Origin: Mytilus trossulus
Taxonomy: Eukaryota; Mollusca; Bivalvia; Mytilida; Mytilidae
Direction: 5' to 3'
Length of the DNA stretch: 64,000 nt
NCBI RefSeq assembly: GCF_036588685.1
Contig: NC_086383.1
Coordinates: forward strand, 34,604,171-34,668,170
Shown: positions 24,536 to 36,395 of the stretch, piece by piece
Layout: each line of letters begins with the position of its first letter
Numbering within the stretch: the stretch's first letter is position 1
The notes under the pieces: generated by a model
Databases searched by the model: none
What the model was told of the DNA's origin: nothing
Seen by the model: the letters and a program-made list of their open reading frames with translations, nothing else
Made by a program: the position numbers and the translations under genes

Positions 24536-25789
24536 AGTGCAAAATACTTGCATGTTCCTTCTTATTGGTGGATAGAAAGAAGTTCAATGCATATTCATAT
24601 TCAGGATGATAAATGATTAATATCTAGAGCAATATATGTTGATTCTGCATGAAAAGAAACCGCGGTGAAGTGCGGGTAATTTGATGCCCTAGAAAAATAG
24701 GGGTTGTTGGAAAGGCACAAAACAATAGCATTACAATATGTCACTTTATTAGTGAGTTTGACTGTCCCTCTATATATATAGTCTCTTTTGTCCCTCTTTT
24801 ACTCATGGATTTGTAGCAAGAGTTTATTAAGATCTATCAACGTCTCAGTTCCTTCCGGTTTTTGTTCGAATTTTCCACGCTATCAAAGGTTTTACTGTCG
24901 GAACAAGAGCAGCTTAGGGAAACACTTATTTCTATATCCAGTTAATCATTTGGCTCAGATTTTTCTGAAATAATATGGTTGTAGGTCAAAATAAAATGTG
25001 CTTAATGTCCAGTGTTAATTATTTTCTGCATACCTATGATTAAAAAAAACTGACAACCAATTAAAAAGTAACACGCGCAAGCATAGGTATCAGAATTCAG
25101 AGGTAAGGGTATTCTCATGGTATCTTTTCAACATTAAATGAATTCATCTTTTCGTCCCTTATTCTCTATTGTGTAAACACAATCTATACTTTAGTGTATG
25201 ACTGAGGGACACGGAATACAAATGAATAACGATGGTATAAATGCAGACTGAACAAAAGTCAATAACAAATTGATACGATTAACTGCTTAGAACCTAGTAA
25301 GAATATGTATGGAGTCTAAGTAAAATACCGGTATGCTATGGTTGTAAAAATTTCAAAAGTGCATACAAAAAAACAATCCCTCAAAAGGTAGATGTTTGTA
25401 GGAATATTTACGCTAATGCAAGAACAACCTGGCTAAACTATATCACCTAAATGTGTTTACCTAAATATTCCTTATGTATTTTCTTAGGTATAATAGATAC
25501 GTACAATATATAGGTTCAGCGTGAGGTGGCAGGAACAGGACAACATATAGACTACGAACCCCTCAGAGAGTTGTGGTAAAAGTTGTTCCTCATCTGCAGA
25601 AATCATGACACACTCTCTGCCGATTCTTTCATACGAAGATTTGATTATGAAATTTGGCTGCACCTGGTTGTTGAGTTCTCATTGTTGAAAATATGATATA
25701 ACAACCAAGTCTTACGAGGATATTGTGCACGAGACATTAGAGTTGACGTCACCAATTTTGACCCGACGTGGTCAAATCTTTTCATAGAT
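24536..25789. other. Spacer between the two C1q segmental copies
   Basis: Contains a short inverse family C fragment at about 24740-24800 (GTTTGACTGTCCCTC). Otherwise no features were recognised. Confidence 0.45.
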
Positions 25790-27480
25790 AGAAGGATTTG
25801 GTTGGGAAATATAACAGTTTGAAATTTGGAGAGCGATACCTAAACTTGTATAATCTGACTTTACACCTTTATCAGATTACTTTAATATTTCAAACAACAA
25901 AAACAAGATGTTACTGTAAAAATATAGTGATGAGATTTGTCAAATTATTATTATTGAGAACAACTACAAAGACTATGATTTTGAAAATATCAGATCTTTT
26001 GAAAATAGTAGTGAAAAATGGAAACTAGAATAATATAAAAAGAAGAAATGCATGCTTAACAGAAAACAGACTCCATGTATATCAAATATAAATAATAGAG
26101 ATCAAACGATTAGATCTACAGAAAAGTGTGAGATAAGTCAAAATTATTTGGATATACTGATAAAATTTACACGGCAATACCTGTTATTGGAAAATATGTA
26201 TCGATTATTGAACGAGAAAAAAAGTTCATTGGTGCCAAAGCACATGATCGAATTTTGAGCGTTGTTAATGAACAGGGTCGACAAATAAACGATTTTTATT
26301 TTAATTTTATCAAAAAGTGAGTGTTAATGACTCGAATCAAGATCAACATGATGGAAACTGTAGAGGTAGAAAAGGACTTTCAGTTGGCGAGTACATGAGT
26401 AATAAGGGTAAAGAGTCATGGCCAATTTGCCAGCGATTTGTTTCATTCGATTAGATAGGTAAATCATGCTTTAAATAGCCCGATAGATGTTAATTATAGT
26501 ACATGATAATACGTCACGTCATCTATTTTCATACCTTGAACAGGTATTCCTACATAAACAAGGCCAAGACTATTGATTTTTTTATATTGATTTTATTTTA
26601 TTATTAACATCCTTTATGCAAGGTGCCATACCACGTAACATGCCAAGGAGCCAAATAACACGGAACAAATTCAAATCTTGATTGTCTCGTTCTAAATATA
26701 TGTATATCTCTTCCTTTTCCTGGTCTTGTAAGGTTTTATCGTCTATAAGATAAGATACTACATGTTTATATTTTAACCCGAGAACATCTTTAATACCGTC
26801 AGTAAGTCATAGATCACCCTGTGTTACTGACACATGTTATATTGCCTTTTCTGTCATTTTAACAAATCGGACCTTCGTTGTGATACAGATGCAACAGCTT
26901 CTTGTTGTTTTACCTACAATCACGATTTGTAGTGTAATTGATTGTTCTGTTGTGTTGTTTTATTTTCTGATGACTGAAGTACCGTTGTAGGGACGGTGGT
27001 AAACATTTCAGAACTAGTATCTAAACAGTTTGTGAATTGGCGACAAAGTTGTTGTTGACTGCATTTGTTACATATGATACCATGTTCAAAAAAGGTTTCG
27101 AAAAATAGTTTGTGTTGTTTTGAAACTTGTATACAATGGCCTTATTTTAAGTTATGTGTATATAACCCCCGCAACATGTAGTTTTCATTGCTTTAGAATT
27201 AATTCTCGTGTTATTGGTTATCAGTTTGACGGCAGTTGGTCCTTGGATATATGTAATAAATGTAACCACATTAATAGAAAGTAAGTCAAGAGTATGGATA
27301 GTCTAGGAATGCACACAATAAGCAATACATTTTTTTTTCTTTGATACATGTAAAATGATAAACTAGTAAACTATATAGTCAAAATGAGATAGAATGACTC
27401 TATGAACTAAGCAAACATCCGAAAAAATATGATAGAAACATTAAAATTTAATATAACAATACAAAAAATGCAATTATTCT

Positions 27481-27557
27481 GAGCGAGATTCGAACCCTTT
27501 CTTTAAAACCATCTTTTATTAGTAGTTCTGTGCTCTACCAATGGAGCTACGGCGATG
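27481..27557 (-). pseudogene. tRNA-like sequence (pseudo-tRNA or SINE head)
   Basis: On the minus strand a tRNA A-box (TAGCTCCATTGGTAGAG) and B-box (GGTTCGAATC) are correctly ordered and spaced. However the acceptor, anticodon and T stems do not pair well, so a functional tRNA is unlikely. No anticodon can be assigned with confidence. Confidence 0.5.
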
Positions 27558-28572
27558 CTTATACATATCTTTCTTATTAAGAATCTATATCGGTACAATT
27601 TATCGATGTTACAATTTTTCTTTAAAAAGTTGTTTTTTATGTAATAAGGACACTCTAAACCAAATTCATTTTGAGTGAACAAGTTGTATGAATAACAACA
27701 GTCATAAAAAGTATAACTTATTTTTGGTTTGAAATGTCCTTCTTAGGGGATTCCATGTTTTTCTCACCTAAAAACACCTGAAAATCCGCATATTGGACTT
27801 TCATCCTTTTTTAGGGTCAAATGAACTTTTGATCACACATGTCATAATATATGTAAATCGAGATATTGATCAAAAAGCATTTTTATTTTTTGTTTTTATA
27901 GTAAATTTTATTCTTTCGGCACTTTTTGAAATTGGCCCTTCTGTGAAAAAAATCATCGATAAATTGGCCATACCTCTTTCTTAACTTATTAACTTTTTTT
28001 TAATATTTGGACGGTCTTGGTAGATGTCCATATTGTTTGGGTTTTTTTTCTATATTTAATGAAAAAGTCTCACTGAAACTAAAGTTAATCTGAGCATATT
28101 ACAGAAGTTTGGTTATTTCAATTATCAATATTACATAACTACGATTGCAATTACGTTTAAAAACTAAAAGGGTCAATGCTTTTCAAAGCTGACAATGTTC
28201 CTCAGTACACAACATTTCACAAACAGAAGGCATTTCAAATGTTTATAATTCACCTATATGCAAATAAATTGTAGATGAAGCTTAAAAATTGCCATGTTTG
28301 CATATTTATTTTACCTGCATTTTCATCCTTTTAAAATAGCTGTTGTCAAAATAAGATATATATATGGCCTTTATTCATATATTAAGCATAGTACGCTAAA
28401 TGTTACTGGTTTTTTTGGGGTTATTTTTTTAACAATTGTACTTAGCATCTAACATGTAAAGACTTTTTTGCATGCTTGTTTTATGCATTTCTGAAATGTA
28501 CTTAAATATAGATAAAAACATCTTAGCTCATTTCAACATTCAATCTACTAAACGAAAAAAACATATATAGTT

Positions 28573-28925
28573 ATCAAAGGTACCAGGATTATAATTTAGT
28601 ACGCCAGACGCGCGTTTCGTCTATATAAGACTCATCAGTGACGCTCAAATCAAAATATTTATAAAGCCAAACAAGTAAAAAGTTTAAGAGCATTGAGGAT
28701 CCAAAATTCCAAAAAATTGTGCCAAATACGGCTAAGGTAATCTATGCCTGGAATAAGAAAATCCTTAGTTTTTCGAAAAATTCAACGTTTAGTAAACAGA
28801 AAATTTATAAAAATGACCACATTATTGATATTCATGTCAACACCGAAGTGTTGACTACTGGGCTGGTGATACCCTCGAAGACGAAACGTCCACCAGCAGT
28901 GGCATCGACCCAGTGGTGTAAATAG
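28573..28925 (-). repeat. Dispersed repeat family A, copy 3 (long)
   Basis: Starts TATCAAAGGTACCAGGATTA and passes ACGCCAGACGCGCGTTTCGT, AAATACGGCTAAGGTAATCT and TTCATGTCAACACCGAAGTG. It ends at a second start of the same repeat at 28926. Confidence 0.75.
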
Positions 28926-29072
28926 TTATCAAAGGTACCAGGATTATAATTTAGTACGCCAGACGCGCGTTTCGTCTATATAAGACTCATCAGTGACGCT
29001 CAAATCAAAATATTTTTAAAGCCAAACAAGTAAAAAGTTGAAGAGCATTGAGGATCCAAAATTCCAAAAAAT
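28926..29072 (-). repeat. Dispersed repeat family A, copy 4 (direct neighbour)
   Basis: First ~145 bases of copy 3 repeated almost without change (both read AGTTATCAAAGGTACCAGGA and ATTGAGGATCCAAAATTCC). This makes a head-to-tail pair. Near-identity suggests a recent local duplication or unequal exchange. Confidence 0.78.
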
Positions 29073-30483
29073 ATACCATCCTCTTGGTTAATGCTAAAAT
29101 GCAACTGAGAATATTTTAAAAAAACTGTGGCAGGTATTTAAAGGAAATTATTATAATTCAACCATTTCACATTATCAACATTAAGGTGGTTTTTTTTTTA
29201 TTAACAATCTATCAATAATTTCTATTCAATTTTGAGTTCAATTAGTTGTTATTTTGATTTCAATTAGTTGTTATTTTGATTTCAAATTGTATTAATAACT
29301 TGAAAATTAAACCCAAATAAAAGTGTACATAAATGTGTTGAATACAATTTTTTAACTCAAATAAATAAGTTCCCAAAGCATTTCGCAACACATTGACATG
29401 TTCATCAGATGAGGCACGACATATACTAAACATTGCCAGAAAATAAGCATGTGATAGCTGAATGATATCCTCTTGCCATGTCATTAGGCTTCGTTGATTG
29501 GGTTATAAAAGTACAGTTAACGAGACTTTCATCATATCATGCATATGTTTTTGTCTGACTGTAAGAATGAGATATATAGGTTAACCCTAACGTCTCAAAT
29601 TCAGCATGTAAACCCATTGTAGACAGCAAAATGTATGACTCCACTTCTTTATATTTCAAATACTAACATTACAGTTTTTCATCCTGCCGTTGATAGCCGA
29701 ACACTATAGCTAACCCTTCCATTATTTATCCCACCAAATATGTATGATCATTAGTTTCAGTCTCATTTTCTGTGAAAGTTTTATTTTTCAGCGCATGTTC
29801 CTCGCTGATTTATTACTGTCTATTTAGTTTTCGGCTATCAACGGCAAAATGAAAAAAACGGTAATTTCTTTAAATCACAAATCTACTAGGAAACCAAACG
29901 AAATTCATTGTTATGCTATAAAATTCATAACAATTTGTATCATTAGCTAGATGTAAAGAACCGAATTAATTCGAACAGTATAAATTCTACTTCTTTAATA
30001 TTCAGCCGCCAATAATATTTTTGATTAATTAAAAACAGCATCATGTAACCCCACCCATTGTGTACTGCAAATCGTATGGCTCCACTTCTTAATATTTCAT
30101 TTGTATGTAAAAAAAAAAATCGTTGGTTTTATTTTTGATTTTCTTGGGAGTGGAAAGGGGGGAATTTTTTTTCATATTGTGATTTTTTTTCTCATACCAT
30201 GCAAATATATACTCTTTTAACAGTAGTCCTACTTGTCACCTCTTCAAAACGAATACAATTCAATTTGGGATATTTTTTATCTTTTGAAATATTTGACTTT
30301 GAGAATTCGTCGATCAACATATTAAGCAGTGGGCAGACGCATGGTAAGATAACCACAACCTCGGACTAGAATAAAAGGTTGAAATCAAAAATTTGTTAAT
30401 CAGGAATCAAAAGCTCGTGTCAAATCCCTGTCTTATCAGTTCGGTAAATGAGAATATATGTAACACTCATTCGTGAACTTAAC

Positions 30484-30674
30484 ATGTTTGCGATATTACC
30501 ATTAATTTTATTTTCAATCTTTACAGCGTCCGTTGCAGAATCTGATACTAGCTAATCGCCTTACGCGACTGGAAGCCAGGGAAGAAAACTATAAACATGA
30601 AATTCAAGAACTCAGGAAAGAAGTGTCGAGACTTGGCAAAATGGTTGAACAAAAGAGCACAGCAAATCAGTTTG
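30484..30674 (+). CDS. Signal peptide / coiled-coil exon of C1q gene
   Basis: Coil frame is open from 30527 to the donor TTTG/GTAAGT at 30674 with heptad-like spacing of L and charged residues (RLTRLEAREE, IQELRKEVSRLGKMVEQ). The signal-peptide frame from ATG 30484 overlaps it, shifted by one base, and ends at a TAA near 30553. In other C1q proteins of this kind the signal peptide directly precedes the coil, so one exon with an indel is the simplest reading. Confidence 0.65.
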
Positions 30675-32883
30675 GTAAGTAAACTTCACCATAATAAATC
30701 GTTTCAAATTGAAAAATATTTTAGATTATAGCTAGAAATGTGTATTCGTAACAAGCTTTATATGAAAAAAAAAAGAAGATGTGGTATGATTGCCAATGAG
30801 ACAACTCTCCACAAGAGACCAAAATGACACAGCAATTAACTATAGGTCACCGTACGGCCTTTTAAAATGAGCAAAGCCTAACCCGCATAGTCAGCTATTA
30901 AAGGCCACGAAATGACAGTGTAAAACAATTCAAACGAGAAAACTAACGGCCTTATTTATGCACATAAAAAGAATGAAAAACAAATATGTAACACACAAAC
31001 AAACGGCAACCACTGAATAACAGGCTCCTGACTTTGGACAGACAAATACATACATAATGTGGCGGGGTAAAACATGTAAGCCTCTCCCTAACCTGGGACT
31101 ACTTTTAATAGAGTAGTTTGGGCAAAATTCTCAAGAATATTTCGTGATTTGGTTGTCTTTACCACTTTTACTCTTCCATTGAAAATATTTATAATTTCAA
31201 AGTCTTAGACTAAAGGAATTAAGTGAACGACACAAACAGACATAATCGGACAGTTGTCTCGTTGCCAATCATACCACATCTTCTTTTTTTTTTTATTTAA
31301 TTGATAAAACTGACAACAATTTAATATACACTTTCCCAATAAAACTCAGTGAACATACACCAGAGACATATAAACACAGGTGACATTAACATACTTACAT
31401 GAGGTATGATGAGATGATTGAAGCTGTTGATTTTGTCCTTCATAATAATTATATACGTTTTGGCAACAAAATTTATCGACAGATGATAGGTATTTTTAAA
31501 GACACTTATTGGGCAACTGTAATAGCAGACTTGTTTTTGTACTGTTTAAAACCAAACTCTACTATACTGCCGAAACTTAACCAAAGTAACTTTAAATAAA
31601 TCAAATGTAAATGCTAATAACTGCCCTTTCCTAGATTTAGATATTTCAATTTTACACGGGAAACTCCACACTAACATATTACGGCAAAAATGACGATTTT
31701 TCGTTCCCTATTGTTAATTTTCCCTTTTTGGAGTAATTTGTTCCTTTAGCACCATCTTACGGTGTGTATATTTCACAACTCGTTCGCCATGACCTTGTCT
31801 GTTGTGACGTCTTAGATTTAAAGAACGTAAGCTATGTATTACTGGTAAATTATAATTAAGTCGGAGATTTAAAACTTTTACAAAAATTGAGAATGGAAAT
31901 GGGGAATGTTCCTTAAATATAAAGATTTGGTTTTTAAGTTTGGTTGTACCTGTAGAAAACTTATTTCAAAGGAGATAGCACATCTTCCTTTTTACGGAGA
32001 TGTTGTTTACCATTCTCGGAAATTTAGAAACTTATCGATCATTAAAATTAACTTGTCGACTCCTGTATCTTGGCATAGCACTAGGTCATGGTTTTTTTCT
32101 CTGACTATTCATGAAGTTTTTACACTAAACCCATTGGATGTTGGATGTGTACTGATTGATGATTTATATTAGGTGTTATTGGATTTCAACTAGCTGTCAT
32201 TAACTTTGAGTATTATCAGATCTGTAATTTGTGTCTTTTACAGCTCATTATTGAGGTGGAAAAGGTTTGCCCCTTTTTTAATATTTTATAAATTCTTTGA
32301 ATTACATCCCGGGTACTAACAATGTGTTCAACAACATTACGCCTCTGGGTTACAATTTTGATAACCTTACCAAGCTTTATTCCAAGTTATATGTGCATTT
32401 TTCAATATTGTAGGTTTAACAGAAACAAATTCTGTCCGAAAACGAAGGCAGACTGAGCATGTTGCTTTTACAACGTATTTATCTACTGATTTCAATGGAC
32501 CAAATTTTGGAACTGGTCACACCGTTAAGTATGATGTCATAGAAACGAATGTTGGCAATGGGTACAATAATTTTACCGGAATATTCACAGCGCCCTCTGA
32601 CGGAATATATGCCTTTAGTTGGACAATAATCGCTGCTGGACATATAAACAACATGAATGGGGAGATAACCATTGAACTAGTGAGAAACTCTGACGTCAGA
32701 GGCGTAATTGATGTTGACACTGAAAACGAGCGTGATGACGCGGTCTCAACAGCTTTTGTAATACTCTCCTTATCTACCGGAGACGTTGTGTTTACAAGAT
32801 CAGCACCATTCGAACACCCTCAAGGGATTCTCAGTAGTGACAAATATGGAAGATGGTCATTCTCCGGTTGGAGATTATTTTGA
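30484..32883 (+). CDS. C1q-domain protein gene (right copy; frame problem at N-terminus)
   Basis: Secreted C1q-domain recognition protein, a family that binds microbial surfaces in bivalves. Exon with coiled coil: to 30674. C1q exon: 32414-32883, joined in phase 1. The C1q exon encodes, after VRKRRQTEH, the ~135-residue globular head: [38 protein letters not shown], and the end GRWSFSGWRLF then TGA. The coil reads LTRLEAREENYKHEIQELRK. An ideal signal peptide (MFAILPLILFSIFTASVA) starts at 30484 but is one base out of frame with the coil and stops at a TAA after ESDTS. Alternatively an AG acceptor at 30526 opens the coil exon from an unseen upstream exon. The intron holds a family B element and a retroelement relic. 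No AATAAA is better placed than the one right after the stop. Confidence 0.8.
30774..31286. mobile_element. Family B element with terminal inverted repeats
   Basis: Begins GAAGATGTGGTATGATTGCC (then AATGAGACAACTCTCC) and ends with the inverse (GTTGTCTCGTTGCCAATCAT, ACCACATCTTC). This gives ends of about 35 bp in inverted orientation. It is the only copy in the window showing both ends. It lies inside the C1q intron. Confidence 0.65.
31395..32060 (+). mobile_element. Degraded Penelope-like reverse transcriptase relic 1
   Basis: Reading-frame pieces resemble reverse transcriptases of Penelope-like elements: AVDFVLHNNYIRFGNKIYRQ, ADLFLYC, PFLDLDISILHGKLH, and FKFGCTCRKLISK with YGDVVYHSRKFR. 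The catalytic YxDD block is deleted and several frameshifts and stops are present, so it is dead. It lies in the C1q intron, absent from the left segmental copy. The family assignment rests on remembered motif similarity. Confidence 0.7.
32414..32883 (+). CDS. C1q globular-head exon
   Basis: 470 bases, acceptor ATTGTAG, phase 1 in, stop TGA at 32881-32883, no internal stop. Acidic loop IDVDTENERDDAVSTAF and terminal SFSGWRLF are typical of C1q/TNF-like jelly rolls. The RKRR near its start matches a furin-type site. Confidence 0.92.
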
Positions 32884-32895
32884 TTAATAATAAAG

Positions 32896-34160
32896 GAATT
32901 TGTAAAATAACATTGCATATTCACATCTATAGCCATAGGACGTCGCCTATACTGATTATGCTTTTCAAGAATCTGGCTTTTTTCAATCGGCAATCCTTGG
33001 TCTGAAAATACGTCGGTACGATTAGTTCCATTTCAATGCAGAGAGAATTATATATAGACCTACTGTACTAGTATCTGAAGAAGAGGGTAAACTAACAAAA
33101 AAGAAATGAAAAAGTATAAGTTTCACCTATATTACTTGATAAAACTAATACTTTGAGTATATGTCTTCCTATCCACAGCAATTTTCTATGAGATATAAAC
33201 GTACAAAGTAGGTGATTGCGACTTATATGGTGCACGAAACCTATAAAGTGTCCAATTCATTTTCATTGATATTTTTATTGACCAGTATATTGAAAAATTA
33301 AAGTCACAGTGATCTATTTCATTGTTTTCACGTTAAATACATTTGACCATGAATATGTTCACTCCTGTACAATAAATGTTTTTTTTATGATTCCATTAGT
33401 CTTGACATAAAAAAATAACCTACTTTAAAGAAATTATTCTTTATAAAAAGGTATTTGAGAAGGTTGTGTGAAATATTTGCAATATTTTTCCGATCAACTA
33501 TCAGGTGTGACGGATTTAAATAACTACATGAAGTACACAAAGGTTATACAATATTTTGAAATAGCGTGTTAAAAGTTAATTAAATCTTAGATAGGGACTT
33601 ATTAGTACTTATTTCACATTTTTCCTATTTAAATCCCTATCAGTTTTGTTTATAAATTATTCGAAATATTAATTTTATATTTCTGACTTTCACAGTTGTA
33701 AACAAAAACAAATAAATTTAGTGCAATTGGGAGAAAAAAGATATTGCATTTTAATTTTTTTTTTAAATGGAGACAAACCCAGAAAAGGATTTTTGATTCA
33801 AGTTATAGTTTATCAATGTATCGACGGGAAATGTAGTAGCATTTTTGTTACTATCAATTGGTATTTCTTAGTTTTTTCGAATATTTCTGTCAGATAACTC
33901 GATTGAGCTAAAAACCATACTATCATCGTTACATAGTGACTGTTTTCGAGATGTACAAAAAGATTGTGTCAAAACAGAACTGTAAACCAAATGATTTTCG
34001 CGGATTTTATAGTTCGCAATTCGCTCTTTAACTTCGCGGCGTTTCAATTTTACCATCACTAAATCTAAATGATAAAGTTCAATTAAAAAGATTCAAATTT
34101 TACACATTCACCACGATATATGTTCGCGAAAATTAGTTAGTTTACTTTATTTAACGTTAA
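32896..34160. other. Intergenic, nothing recognised
   Basis: 3' flank of the C1q gene. AT-rich with no recognised gene or repeat. Confidence 0.4.
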
Positions 34161-34222
34161 TAAAGATACCATAATTGTTTTGATAGTAATTTTATGTACT
34201 ATCAAAACTATAAAGGTATCTT
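34161..34222. repeat. Short imperfect inverted repeat
   Basis: AAGATACC and GTTTTGATAGTA on the left are matched by TACTATCAAAAC and GGTATCTT on the right around a 7-base loop. A small foldback. Confidence 0.6.
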
Positions 34223-34679
34223 TCAAAATACTTTACATTCACATCGTAATATAATTTTAAAAAAACCAGAAGTGTAAATCAAAGTTAGAAATACAAATAC
34301 TAAAAGACACTTTAACTATAAAATGTAATCATTGACGGAAAATTGTATTTGAAGATCGTCTCCTTTGTTTTATTTCTGCCTATTTCACTTTAGATCATAA
34401 TGAAGTGTAGAAAGATCAGAAAAAGAAAATATACTATTTTTCTTTTTTTTTCTTTTCGGGTAAATATGAATTAATGTGCATTTCATTCCGTCATTGTGTT
34501 TTTGTGCTACAGTTAATATTTGTACGCATTTTTGTGCCTCTTTAATTTGTTACATAATTGATAAGTGATTAAGATTATAACACAATTTCGACTGCTTTAC
34601 CACTATTTGTGACATTTTCACCTATTTTGTCTGCTTGTTTTATTCACAAATCTTTGTCAATATAACGAAACTTGATGCG

Positions 34680-34890
34680 AATGTCATACAAGTGACAGGT
34701 TTAGCTAGCTATAAAACCAGGAGTAATCCACTATTTACTACAAAAGAAAATTTCTGGACAAAGTCAGAAAATATGACAGTTGTAATCCATTCGTTTCATG
34801 ATTTTGAGCTTTTGATTTTGCCATTTGATTATGGACTTTCCGTTTGGATTTTTCCTTTGAGTTCAGTACTTTTGTGATTTTTCATTTTTA
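34680..34890 (+). repeat. Dispersed repeat family D, diverged copy
   Basis: Shares CATTTGATTATGGACTTTCC, GAGTTCAGTACTTTTGTGAT and the AAACCAGG-TAATCCAC block with 1540-1990 and 44020-44460, with many substitutions. Confidence 0.6.
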
Positions 34891-35969
34891 GATTAAACTG
34901 TATTTTTATTAGTGTCATTCTGATTTTGTATAGAAAATTCTGACATTGAGAATCTATAGCAACCGGCATGACGAATAACAACAACAAAGTTGAATGACAT
35001 GCTTGACCGTTATCTCTACCCTTTCAAATGGTAAATTTTCCGCGGAATTTAAAAAGACCTTCATATTAACCGCTTCATATTTTCGATATAAGTTCCATTT
35101 TTGAGATTAACATCTTTTAGTGATACTAATGTTCACAGAAAATAGTATTAAAAAAGTGAAAGAAAAAAACAAAACTTGTTTATTCTTATCATGGTGTGCT
35201 ACCAAGTGTGACGGATTTTAATAACTAGTAAACAAATATTATAATGATATTTTGAAATAGCTTGTTTAATTAGGTTGATTTGACCTATAGGCACTCATTT
35301 GTAATGCCACCAAATTTTTCCACATGAATGAATTTCAAAACTTTATATATTTTCAAGTCCCTTCTCTAGTTTCAATCCCAAATTTTGTAAATGATTAAAC
35401 TTAAAGTAATATATGACATAATGCTCATACTTGAGGAATTAACGGCAATCACTAAAATGGTAATTTTGATATACCAAAAAATTTATGAAGCATTTTTTTC
35501 ATTTGTCTTGGGATTTTAATTTAACTAAAGCAAAATAATAAACGAAGTTCTCGTCATTAACTGGTTCAATATTTAAACACAGGCATTTATTTGTTTAACT
35601 TTCTTTTATCAGATAACAGGTTTTGGGATAACTTACAAGGTATTAAAGAAGCATTTAAGGGAAAGAGATAAAAACAGAATAAAAAAGTTTTGTTACATTT
35701 GATTTTTTCATACTTGTTTCATTTGTTCTTTCACATTAAACAACATTTTTTATTAGCCAAAAACCAAAATATTTTAAACGTTCCTGACAAGCAACTTGAT
35801 TTAGTTAGATATACACTACCATAGTTAAAAAACCTGGTGTCAAAAGTATTAGACGTTTAAAAATATACCGGAGTTTTAATAGTACATGGATTTTTAAATA
35901 CTTTACATTCGCTTTGTAAAATCATATTCAACTACAGAATAAAATGTAAATTTAAAGTAAAAGACTCAC
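34891..35969. other. Intergenic, nothing recognised
   Basis: AT-rich sequence without supported features. Confidence 0.4.
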
Positions 35970-36110
35970 AAAACCAAAGGACATTTACAGCAACAGTTGT
36001 AAATAATAATTAAGAAACAACACGATCTCCACTAAAAACCGGGAGTGAAATCAGGTGCTTCGGAAGGGTGAGCATTTTCTGCACCGTATAAGGCACCCAA
36101 CGTTTTATTT
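35970..36110. repeat. Family C fragment
   Basis: AACAACACGATCTCCACTAA, GGGAGTGAAATCAGGTGCTT and CGGAAGGGTGAGCA match the 3' half of family C in order. Confidence 0.6.
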
Positions 36111-36329
36111 CTTTGTTCAATTCGGTAATGATGGAGGGTTATTATGACTGAGGAAGAATATCAGATATGGTTTCTGACACACTTTTGTCATAATGGCTAA
36201 TCAGCTCATGATGGCGACCTTAATATTTTTTAAGTGATGACCTTAATTTGATTGATGCATAGCCCTGTCTTAGCAACTTTTGAGAAAGCAGTATATTCCT
36301 CGTTCAACAAAATCAACGTACTTTCTATA

Positions 36330-36395
36330 GTCAACTTTCCATTTCTGTGTAGCAACATCCCAGTGACACCAGCATATGGGGTATATGTGTCTCAA
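36330..36395 (+). mobile_element. Tiny Penelope-like relic
   Basis: Twenty-two codons read VNFPFLCSNIP then VTPAYGVYVSQL, matching the strongly conserved PAYGVYISQL region also present at 39066-39100. The sequence on both sides is unrelated, so this is a remnant of a different subfamily. Confidence 0.55.

Larger units (their letters stand above)
25790..32895 (+). repeat. Right copy of C1q segmental duplication
   Basis: Collinear with 20270-24535 but longer. The extra length includes two family A copies (28573-29072), a family B element (30774-31286), a retroelement relic (31395-32060) and unique sequence at about 26400-28040. This copy keeps the C1q gene. Confidence 0.72.
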
